5,524 nt of DNA from Deltaproteobacteria bacterium. Lineage in GTDB: Bacteria > Desulfobacterota > Deferrimicrobia > Deferrimicrobiales > Deferrimicrobiaceae. Shown piece after piece: positions 1 through 5,524 of this stretch. Numbering within the stretch: the stretch's first letter is position 1; each line of letters begins with the position of its first letter. The stretch lies in NCBI GenBank assembly GCA_025357175.1, contig JANXPS010000081.1, positions 1-5,524 on the forward strand, given 5' to 3'. Both the position numbers and the translations under genes were made by a program. The notes under the pieces are model-generated. The model did not search any database and had not been told where the DNA came from. It saw only the letters and a list, made by a program, of their open reading frames with translations.

Positions 1-34
1 CGACGGGCCGATGTTGATGATCATCGGCCCGTCG
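1..34. repeat. Perfect 13-bp inverted repeat (hairpin) at the left edge of the window
   Basis: Bases 1-13 are the exact reverse complement of bases 22-34, with an 8-base loop at 14-21. The GC-rich arms read CGACGGGCCGATG and CATCGGCCCGTCG. The repeat lies within the nuoD reading frame and includes the codons just before and within the GPSHP motif. There is no T-run after it, and it sits inside a gene, so it is not a terminator. It may be a chance product of GC-rich coding sequence. Its position at base 1 also fits an assembly or chimera artefact at a contig end. It could extend further left, which is not visible. Confidence 0.8.
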
Positions 35-1168
35 CATCCGGCGACCCATGCGACGCTCCGGTTCATCACAGAGCTCGACGGCGAAACCATACTCAAGCTC
101 GAGCCCGAGTTCGGCTACCTGCACCGGGGGTTCGAGAAGGAGTGCGAGGCGTCGACCTGGACGCAGGTCGTGCCCTACACCGACCGCCTGAATTACGTAT
201 CCCCGCTTGCCAACAACATCGGTTACGCGATGGCGGTCGAGAAACTGTGCGGCATCCAGGTCACCGAACGGTGCCAGTATCTTCGCGTCATCCTGTGCGA
301 GCTCAACCGCATCATGGACCATTTGGTGTGCATTTCCACCAATGTGCTCGACATGGGCGCGCTCACCAACTTCTGGTATTTCTGGGCTCCGCGTGAAGAG
401 ATATACAAACTGATCGAAGAGATTTGCGGAGCCCGCCTCACGACCAGCTACACCCGGATCGGCGGGCTTGCCGCCGATGTGCCCGAGGGCTGGACCGACC
501 GTGTGCGCACCTTCGTTCGCGGCTCGATTCTCAAGGCGATCGCCGACGTCAGCGGGCTCCTGACGAAAAACCGCATCTTCATCGAACGGACGCAGGGCGT
601 GGGCCCCATCACCGCCGGGAAAGCGGTCGCGCTGGGTTTCACCGGCCCGTGCCTGCGCGCGGCCGGCGTGCCGCTCGACCTGCGCAAGGATCAGCCCTAC
701 ATGGTCTACGACCGCTTCGATTTCGACATTCCGATCGGCGAGACCGGCGACACCCTCGACCGGTACATGGTCCGCATGGAAGAGATGCGCCAGTCGGTCC
801 GGATCATCGAACAGGCGCTCGACCAGCTTCCGGGCGGCCCCGTCAACATCGACGACACCCGCTTCACGATGCCGCGCAAGGAAGATGTCTACGGCAACAT
901 CGAAGGACTGATGAACCACTTCAAGTTCATCATGGAGGGCGTCCAGGTTCCGGCCGGCGAGGTCTACGACGCGACCGAGACCGCCAACGGGGAGCTCGGA
1001 TTCTATATCGTCAGCAAGGGCGGCGGCGGTCCTTACAAGATCAAGGTCCGCCCCCCGTGCCTCAACATGTTCCAGGGGATGCCTGCCCTTTGCGAGGGGC
1101 AGATGATCGCCGACCTCGTGGCCGTGCTCGGCAGCGTCAACATCATCGCAGGGGAGCTTGACCGGTGA
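1..1168 (+). CDS. nuoD: NADH-quinone oxidoreductase subunit D (NuoD, 49 kDa-type), 5' partial
   Basis: NuoD is the peripheral-arm subunit that, with NuoB, forms the quinone pocket of complex I. The frame is open to the left edge. An ATG at 11 exists, but the preceding in-frame codons (Asp-Gly-Pro) also fit the family's region before the GPxHP motif. The family usually has about 20-25 residues more at this end, so the true start is probably off the window, and a NuoC-NuoD fusion cannot be excluded. Counting from the ATG at 11, GPSHPATHA lies at residues 6-14. His13 and Tyr62 are 49 residues apart, exactly like the quinone-binding His38/Tyr87 pair of Thermus Nqo4. The C terminus ends in the usual G-E-x-D-R. 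Divergent points are Ser for the usual Gln and Ala for the usual Gly in the first motif, and TTSYTRIGG (144-152) where many homologues have HxNYxR. The stop codon overlaps the nuoE start. Identity is secure; the start is unknown. Confidence 0.96.
   Translation, partial: DGPMLMIIGPSHPATHATLRFITELDGETILKLEPEFGYLHRGFEKECEASTWTQVVPYTDRLNYVSPLANNIGYAMAVEKLCGIQVTERCQYLRVILCELNRIMDHLVCISTNVLDMGALTNFWYFWAPREEIYKLIEEICGARLTTSYTRIGGLAADVPEGWTDRVRTFVRGSILKAIADVSGLLTKNRIFIERTQGVGPITAGKAVALGFTGPCLRAAGVPLDLRKDQPYMVYDRFDFDIPIGETGDTLDRYMVRMEEMRQSVRIIEQALDQLPGGPVNIDDTRFTMPRKEDVYGNIEGLMNHFKFIMEGVQVPAGEVYDATETANGELGFYIVSKGGGGPYKIKVRPPCLNMFQGMPALCEGQMIADLVAVLGSVNIIAGELDR
1150..1156 (+). promoter_or_regulatory. 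Ribosome binding site for nuoE
   Basis: A strong Shine-Dalgarno-like AGGGGAG lies inside the last codons of nuoD, 8 bases before the GTG at 1165. It supports choosing this GTG, which has no competing ATG nearby, as the nuoE start. Confidence 0.7.
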
Positions 1169-1638
1169 GCGTCGCCTTTTCCGAAGAGAACCTGAAGGAA
1201 TTCAACCGGCTGCTGACGCGGTACCCCGACCGGGAAGCGGTGATCCTGCCGTCCTTGCACCTGGTCCAGCAGCAGTTCGGCAACGTGAGCAACGAGGGGA
1301 TCGAGTATGTGGCGGGCCTCCTCGGGCTTTCGGCGGCGCGCATCGAGGGGGTCGCAACCTTCTACACGATGTACAACCGAAAAGCCGTCGGGAAATACCA
1401 CGTCCAGATCTGCCGAAACATCGCCTGCTCGCTGCTCGGTGCCGAGCACCTGATCGATCACGTTTCAGGCAAGCTGGGCGTCAAGCCCGGTCAAACGACG
1501 GCCGACGGCCGCTTCACCCTGGCCAAGGTCGAGTGCCTCGGAGCCTGCGGAACCGCGCCGGTCATGATGGTCAACGACGATTATTACGAGAACCTGACGG
1601 CGGCGAAGATCGATTCGATCCTCGACGGACTGAAGTAG
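1165..1638 (+). CDS. nuoE: NADH-quinone oxidoreductase subunit E (NuoE, 24 kDa-type)
   Basis: NuoE belongs to the thioredoxin-like [2Fe-2S] ferredoxin family and pairs with NuoF in the NADH dehydrogenase module, where it holds cluster N1a. The 157-residue product has the usual length for a bacterial NuoE. The N-terminal helical part (about residues 7-75) contains the family's ATFYTMY stretch at 64-70. The thioredoxin-like fold follows. The four cluster ligands are visible: Cys83 and Cys88 (C-x4-C, in QICRNIAC) and Cys124 and Cys128 (C-x3-C, in ECLGAC, followed by G-T-A-P). Translation starts at a GTG whose last bases form the nuoD stop (GTGA, a 4-base overlap), which suggests translational coupling. 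The gene ends 18 bases before nuoF. Nothing in it looks damaged or foreign. Confidence 0.97.
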   Translation: MSVAFSEENLKEFNRLLTRYPDREAVILPSLHLVQQQFGNVSNEGIEYVAGLLGLSAARIEGVATFYTMYNRKAVGKYHVQICRNIACSLLGAEHLIDHVSGKLGVKPGQTTADGRFTLAKVECLGACGTAPVMMVNDDYYENLTAAKIDSILDGLK

Positions 1639-1643
1639 GGGGA
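1637..1643 (+). promoter_or_regulatory. Probable ribosome binding site for nuoF
   Basis: AGGGGGA overlaps the nuoE stop codon and is the only purine-rich, Shine-Dalgarno-like stretch before nuoF. Its spacing to the ATG at 1657 is 13 bases, longer than the usual 5-9. No ATG, GTG or TTG lies closer in frame, so the site may work weakly or through coupling with nuoE. Confidence 0.45.
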
Positions 1644-1656
1644 CCCGGTAACCACG

Positions 1657-2937
1657 ATGGAACTCGTCCTCACGACCCATTTCGGAAACGACCAATACCG
1701 CACAATCGGCACCTACCAGGAGCTGGGCGGTTACGTCGCGCTCAAAAAGGCGCTTGGCATGACCTCCGACGCGATCATCGACGAGGTCAAGAAGGCCAGC
1801 CTGCGCGGACGCGGCGGCGCCGGCTTCCCGGCCGGCATCAAGTGGGGCTTCCTGCCCAAGAACGACCGTCCGCGCGTGCTCGTGATCAACGCCGACGAAG
1901 GCGAGCCCGGCACGTTCAAGGACCGCCTCATCATGAGCCGCGGGCCGCACCTGCTCATCGAGGGGATCGCGATCGCCGCTTTCGCGCTCAACGCCCACAT
2001 GTCCTACATCTACATCCGGGGCGAGTTCGTGAAAGAGGCCAACATCCTCAACGAGGCGATCGACGAGGCGTACGCCAAGGGCTTCCTGGGCAAGAACATC
2101 CTGGGCAGCGGCTTCGATCTCGACCTGACCGTCCATCGCGGTGCGGGCGCCTACGTCTGCGGCGAGGAAACGTCGCTCATCAACTCGCTCGAAGGCAAGC
2201 GCGGCTGGCCTCGTCTCAAGCCGCCTTTCCCGGCCGTGGTCGGCGCCTTCGGCCTGCCCACCATCGTGAACAACGTCGAGACGCTGGCCGACGTTCCGTG
2301 GATCATCACGAACGGGGGCGAGAAGTTCGCCTCGCTCGGCTCCGAGAAAAACGGAGGCACACGGCTCATCGGCGTGTCGGGATGGGTCGAAAAGCCGGGC
2401 GTCTACGAACTGCCCTGCGGCACCAACCTGAAAGACATCATCTACAAGCATTGCGGCGGCATAAAAAACGGCAAGGCACTCAAGGCGGTCATCCCGGGCG
2501 GCTCGTCCACCCCGGTGCTTCGCCCCGAAGAAATCGACGTCGCCTACGACATCGAGTCGATGGCCAAGATCGGCAGCGCGTCGGGCTCGGGCGGCGTCAT
2601 CGTCATTCCCGAGGGCACCTGCATGGTGCGCATCCTGGGAGTCCTGATGAACTTCTACGCCCATGAGTCTTGCGGCCAGTGCACCCCATGCCGCGAAGGC
2701 ACGGGATGGTTCAAGACGATCGTGAGCCGCATCGAGAACGGCAAGGGCAAGCCCGGAGACATCGACCTGCTCCTGGACCTCTGCGACAACATGATGGGCC
2801 GCACCGTCTGCCCGCTTTCCGAGGCGGCCGGCATGCCGGTCAAGTCGTTCCTCACCAAGTTCAGAGACGAGTTCGAACAGCACATTCGCGACCAGAAATG
2901 CCCATACGGGAACAAATTCCAGAGCGCCCATGCCTAA
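1657..2937 (+). CDS. nuoF: NADH-quinone oxidoreductase subunit F (NuoF, 51 kDa-type)
   Basis: NuoF is the catalytic NADH-oxidising subunit. It binds NADH and FMN and passes electrons to the [4Fe-4S] cluster N3. The 426-residue product has normal length. In order, it shows the glycine-rich FMN loop GRGGAGFPAGIKW (51-63), NADEGEPGTFKDR (78-90), and the GAGAYVCGEETSL region that begins at about residue 166. A SLBB-type segment occupies roughly 245-330. The cluster N3 site follows: Cys339, Cys342 and Cys345 in ESCGQCTPC, and Cys385 in TVCPL. The 39-residue gap before the fourth Cys matches the mitochondrial/alphaproteobacterial type as I recall it and is one shorter than in Thermus. The tail carries an extra Cys415 in QKCPYG, reminiscent of related NuoF/HydB proteins in which ferredoxin-like domains follow, but here the protein ends 11 residues later. 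The ATG at 1657 is the first usable start after the nuoE stop. The gene's 3' end overlaps nuoG by 8 bases. Confidence 0.98.
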   Translation: MELVLTTHFGNDQYRTIGTYQELGGYVALKKALGMTSDAIIDEVKKASLRGRGGAGFPAGIKWGFLPKNDRPRVLVINADEGEPGTFKDRLIMSRGPHLLIEGIAIAAFALNAHMSYIYIRGEFVKEANILNEAIDEAYAKGFLGKNILGSGFDLDLTVHRGAGAYVCGEETSLINSLEGKRGWPRLKPPFPAVVGAFGLPTIVNNVETLADVPWIITNGGEKFASLGSEKNGGTRLIGVSGWVEKPGVYELPCGTNLKDIIYKHCGGIKNGKALKAVIPGGSSTPVLRPEEIDVAYDIESMAKIGSASGSGGVIVIPEGTCMVRILGVLMNFYAHESCGQCTPCREGTGWFKTIVSRIENGKGKPGDIDLLLDLCDNMMGRTVCPLSEAAGMPVKSFLTKFRDEFEQHIRDQKCPYGNKFQSAHA

Positions 2938-4516
2938 TATCATCCTCAACGGAATCGAGCTCAGCGTCCCCGACGGGACCACCATCCTCAACGCGGCGAA
3001 GCAGGCCGGGGTCGAAATTCCCCATTACTGCTATCACCCCAAGCTTTCGATCGCCGGAAGCTGCCGCATGTGCCTTGTCGAAGTCGAGAAGGCGCCCAAG
3101 CTGATGACCGCCTGTTCCACGACGGTCACCGACGGGATGGTGATCTTCACCGACAGCGAAAAGGTCCGCAAGGCGGTCACCGGGGTGCTCGAGCTCATGC
3201 TCATCCACCATCCGCTCGACTGTCCCATCTGCGACCAAGCGGGCGAGTGCGGGCTGCAGGACTACTACATGAAGTTCGGGCTCCACAAGAGCCGGTACGA
3301 CCTCGGGGACAAGATCCACAAGACCAAGCACCAGGACATCGGCGGGCAGATCATGCTCGATTCCGAGCGGTGCATCCTCTGCTCCCGTTGCGTGCGTTTC
3401 CTGAGCGAAGTGACGAAGACGGGCGAACTCGAAATCAGCCAGCGCGCCAACCACTCAGAGATCGGGATCTTCCCGGGCCGCCCGCTCGACAACAACTACA
3501 CCGGCAACCTGGCCGACGTCTGCCCGGTCGGTGCGCTCACGAGCAAGGATTTCCGCTTCAAGTGCCGCGTCTGGTTCCTGTCCGCCACGAAGTCGATCTG
3601 CACGGGTTGCGCGAACGGGTGCAATATCGACGCCCATTTCCGGGAGCAGACGATGTATCGCGTCAAGCCGCGCGTAAACGACGCCGTCAACCAGGCATGG
3701 ATGTGCGACTTCGGAAGACTCGAATACAAAAAGGCCAACGAAGCGCGCCTGGCCGAGCCGACGCTGCGCCAGGGCGGTTCCGACCGGATGCCCGGCTGGG
3801 AGTCGGTGATCGCCGAGGTGGCGTTCAAGCTCAAGGAGACCGTCGACCATGACGGCGTCGATTCGGTCGCGGTGATCGCATCTCCACAGTCCTCCAACGA
3901 AGAGCTGTTCCTCGTTCGAAGGCTTGCCGACGAGATGTTGCGAACGCCGAATCTCGCATTCACGTCCAGGGTGGCGGGCGAAGGCTTCTCCGACGACCTC
4001 CTGATCAAGGCCGACAAGAATCCCAACACCAGGGGCGCGAAGTTGCTGGGCATCACCGATGGCGGCTTCGACGCGCTTCTCCAGAAGATCGCCGACAAGA
4101 AGATCAAGACGCTCCTGGTGTTCGGAAACGTGCTGGGCGATCTTGACGACAACGAAGTGGCCACGCTGCTGTCGGCCGTGCCGTTCGTCGCCGTCGTGGG
4201 ATCGAACGAGGGCGCACTTTCCCGCGCGGCGCACGCGGTGCTCCCCTCCGCGACGGTATTCGAGCGCGTCGGAACTTTCACCAACTTCGCAGGAAGGGTC
4301 CAGCGATTCGCAGCGGGTTTTGCGCCGCGCGGCAACGCAAGGCCCGAACTCGACATCGTCATCGGCATCGCAAACCGCCTCGGCGCCGGCTGGAACTTCA
4401 CCGACGCGGCCTCCGTATTCGGCGGCATCGCGGCCTCCGAGGCGCCTTTTACCGGCATGACCCACGAGACGCTCGGAGAATCGGGACAGAACGCAACGGA
4501 GGCCGGGAATGCTTGA
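2930..4516 (+). CDS. nuoG: NADH-quinone oxidoreductase subunit G (NuoG, 75 kDa-type), short form
   Basis: NuoG is the long-range electron wire of the complex I peripheral arm, between NuoE/F and NuoI. The N-terminal ferredoxin domain holds N1b (Cys34, Cys45, Cys48, Cys62). The N5 site is His94, Cys98, Cys101 and Cys107 (H-x3-C-x2-C-x5-C). N4 is Cys148, Cys151, Cys154 and Cys198, followed by PVGALTSKDFRFK. A further set, Cys224, Cys227, Cys231 and Cys259 (C-x2-C-x3-C-x27-C), matches the N7 site of E. coli and Thermus, which mitochondrial homologues lack. The rest is a molybdopterin-oxidoreductase-like domain without visible cofactor function. At 528 residues the protein is far shorter than the E. 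coli (about 900) or Thermus (783) forms. It still ends with a recognisable family end motif, GTFTNFAGRVQ (448-458), so the domain looks internally compacted rather than cut off. The ATG overlaps the nuoF stop by 8 bases and has only a weak upstream AGAG, which suggests coupling to nuoF translation. Confidence 0.96.
   Translation: MPNIILNGIELSVPDGTTILNAAKQAGVEIPHYCYHPKLSIAGSCRMCLVEVEKAPKLMTACSTTVTDGMVIFTDSEKVRKAVTGVLELMLIHHPLDCPICDQAGECGLQDYYMKFGLHKSRYDLGDKIHKTKHQDIGGQIMLDSERCILCSRCVRFLSEVTKTGELEISQRANHSEIGIFPGRPLDNNYTGNLADVCPVGALTSKDFRFKCRVWFLSATKSICTGCANGCNIDAHFREQTMYRVKPRVNDAVNQAWMCDFGRLEYKKANEARLAEPTLRQGGSDRMPGWESVIAEVAFKLKETVDHDGVDSVAVIASPQSSNEELFLVRRLADEMLRTPNLAFTSRVAGEGFSDDLLIKADKNPNTRGAKLLGITDGGFDALLQKIADKKIKTLLVFGNVLGDLDDNEVATLLSAVPFVAVVGSNEGALSRAAHAVLPSATVFERVGTFTNFAGRVQRFAAGFAPRGNARPELDIVIGIANRLGAGWNFTDAASVFGGIAASEAPFTGMTHETLGESGQNATEAGNA
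4498..4502 (+). promoter_or_regulatory. Ribosome binding site for nuoH
   Basis: GGAGG lies within the last codons of nuoG, 6 bases before the ATG at 4509. This is a canonical Shine-Dalgarno sequence at good spacing. It supports the nuoH start despite the overlap with the nuoG stop. Confidence 0.75.
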
Positions 4517-5524
4517 TTTCTCAGTATCGGTCGTCCGCGTGCTCATCGCGATGTTCTTCCCGCTGATGCTCGTGCCGATCCTCGTCTGGGCCGAACGGAA
4601 GGGCGCAGCCTACATCCAGGACCGCCGTGGCCCGAACCGCGCCTCGATCGCGGGTCTCAAGCTGGGCGGCCTGTTCCACCCGCTGGCAGACGCGCTCAAG
4701 CTGATGTGGAAGGAAGATTTCGTCCCCGACCACGCGCACAGGTTTTTCTACCAGCTGGCGCCCGTATTCGCCGTCGCAACCGCGATGATGACCTTCGCAG
4801 TCGTCCCGTTCGGCCCCGATGTCACGATCATGGGCAAGACGTTCGCGTTGCAGGGCGCGCCGCTCAACGTCGGCATCCTCTACCTGTTCGCGATCGCAGG
4901 CCTCGGCGTCTACGGCGTCATCCTGGCCGGCTATGCCTCGGGCAGCAAATACCCGCTCTTCGGCAGCCTGCGTTCTTCGGCGCAGATGATCTCCTACGAA
5001 GTCACGATGGGGCTTTCCATCATCGGCCTGCTGATGATCTTCCGCTCGATCCAGCTGAACGAGATCGTCCGCGGCCAGGGCGAGGTGCTGTTCGGTTTCA
5101 TCCCCAAGTGGGGCGTCGTCGTCCAGCCGCTCGGATTCATCATCTTCATCGTCGCGATTTACGCCGAGGCCAACCGGACGCCGTTCGACTTGCCCGAAGG
5201 CGAGTCCGAACTGGTCGCCGGTTTCCACACCGAGTACGCCTCCTTCAAGTTCTCCATGTTCTTCATGGCGGAATATGTCCACATGGTGGTCGGTTCCGCC
5301 GTCATCGCCACGCTCTTTTTCGGCGGTTGGCAGGTGCCGTTCCTGACCGACCAGGGCTTCGGGACTCCCGGTCACCTTTGGGCCTCCGTTCCCTCGGCGC
5401 TGGTGCTTGCGCTCCGGGTCGGGGCGTTCCTCGCGAAACTGCTCTTCTTCGCCTGGCTCTTCATCTGGGTCCGTTGGACCGTGCCCCGTTTTCGGTATGA
5501 TCAGGTCATGCGGCTGGGCTGGAA
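4509..5524 (+). CDS. nuoH: NADH-quinone oxidoreductase subunit H (NuoH, ND1-type), 3' partial
   Basis: NuoH is the membrane subunit on which the peripheral arm docks. It contributes to the quinone tunnel and the first acidic steps of the proton path. The frame stays open to the right edge (338 codons plus 2 bases). Hydrophobic segments lie at about residues 5-27, 83-100, 121-142, 162-178, 203-219, 248-271 and 294-321, so seven of the expected eight helices are in view. Family motifs are present: AERKGAAYIQDRRGPNR (28-44), HPLADALKL, SLRSSAQMISYEV (153-165), the acidic loop EANRTPFDLPEGESE (220-234) followed by LVAGFHTEY, and RWTVPRFRYDQVMRLGW (322-338). The last motif usually precedes about 35-45 further residues, so the full protein should be about 370-385 residues, longer than the 325 of E. 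coli. Much of the extra length is in the loops near 180-202 and 272-293. The ATG overlaps the nuoG stop by 8 bases and has a good GGAGG upstream. Confidence 0.97.
   Translation, partial: MLDFSVSVVRVLIAMFFPLMLVPILVWAERKGAAYIQDRRGPNRASIAGLKLGGLFHPLADALKLMWKEDFVPDHAHRFFYQLAPVFAVATAMMTFAVVPFGPDVTIMGKTFALQGAPLNVGILYLFAIAGLGVYGVILAGYASGSKYPLFGSLRSSAQMISYEVTMGLSIIGLLMIFRSIQLNEIVRGQGEVLFGFIPKWGVVVQPLGFIIFIVAIYAEANRTPFDLPEGESELVAGFHTEYASFKFSMFFMAEYVHMVVGSAVIATLFFGGWQVPFLTDQGFGTPGHLWASVPSALVLALRVGAFLAKLLFFAWLFIWVRWTVPRFRYDQVMRLGW

Noticed and set aside
11..13. ATG at 11 as the true start of nuoD
   Set aside because: The frame is open upstream to the edge, the preceding codons match the family's sequence before the GPxHP motif, and the product would lack about 20-25 residues usual at this end. 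No ribosome binding site can be judged in the 10 bases available.
1639..1656. The nuoE-nuoF gap as a site for an internal promoter or terminator
   Set aside because: Only 18 bases are available, and they hold no hairpin, T-run or promoter-like elements beyond the probable ribosome binding site.
1158..2666. A 502-codon open frame on the + strand overlapping nuoE and nuoF
   Set aside because: The translation is extremely Arg/Gly/Pro/His-rich with no motif, and it spans two real genes in another frame. It is a codon-bias shadow.
1465..2991. A 508-codon open frame on the minus strand opposite nuoE, nuoF and the start of nuoG
   Set aside because: It is a shadow of GC-rich coding DNA. The translation has the low-complexity Ala/Asp/Val/Arg composition typical of such shadows and no recognisable domain, while the + strand frames here contain complete complex I motifs.
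3455..4546. Minus-strand frames of 363 and 320 codons opposite nuoG
   Set aside because: They lie fully antisense to a gene with clear cluster ligands, have no recognisable product and no convincing ribosome binding site.
4521..5375. A minus-strand frame of 284 codons opposite nuoH, rich in Asp, Glu, His and Arg
   Set aside because: It is the expected antisense of a hydrophobic membrane protein gene. The + strand frame carries all NuoH motifs.
4706..5500. A 264-codon + strand frame inside nuoH
   Set aside because: It is an Arg-rich shifted frame with no domain. The nuoH frame is continuous from 4509 to the window end.

Overview
The window is a stretch of a bacterial nuo operon for respiratory complex I (proton-pumping NADH:quinone oxidoreductase). 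Five genes lie head to tail on the + strand: nuoD (5' end off the window), nuoE, nuoF, nuoG and nuoH (3' end off the window). There is almost no non-coding DNA. nuoD and nuoE overlap by 4 bases, nuoE and nuoF are separated by 18 bases, and nuoF/nuoG and nuoG/nuoH each overlap by 8 bases. No promoter or terminator is visible inside the window, so it is most likely transcribed as part of one longer message. nuoA-C would be expected upstream and nuoI onward downstream, but neither is in view.

The gene products form the electron path of the enzyme. NuoF (FMN, NADH site, cluster N3) and NuoE (cluster N1a) form the NADH-oxidising tip. NuoG carries clusters N1b, N5, N4 and a site for N7. NuoD provides the quinone-pocket residues at the base of the peripheral arm. 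NuoH is the membrane subunit that the arm docks on, and it begins the proton-pumping module. All cluster ligands I can check in NuoE, NuoF and NuoG are present, as are the His/Tyr quinone pair in NuoD and the acidic loop in NuoH. I therefore read this as a functional complex I.

The DNA is GC-rich with strong G/C preference at third codon positions, which explains the many long shadow frames on both strands. I cannot assign a lineage with confidence. The short NuoG (528 aa), the divergent NuoD motifs (GPSHPATHA, TTSYTR) and the long NuoH differ from the Escherichia coli and Thermus proteins. They suggest a deltaproteobacterial-grade, PVC-type or candidate-phylum bacterium, which is inference only.

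I found no undescribed system here. Points worth a second look are a perfect 13-bp inverted repeat at the extreme left end of the window (real coding sequence or a contig-end artefact), the compacted C-terminal domain of NuoG that still keeps N7 ligands, the altered NuoD motifs, and the paired 8-base gene overlaps.
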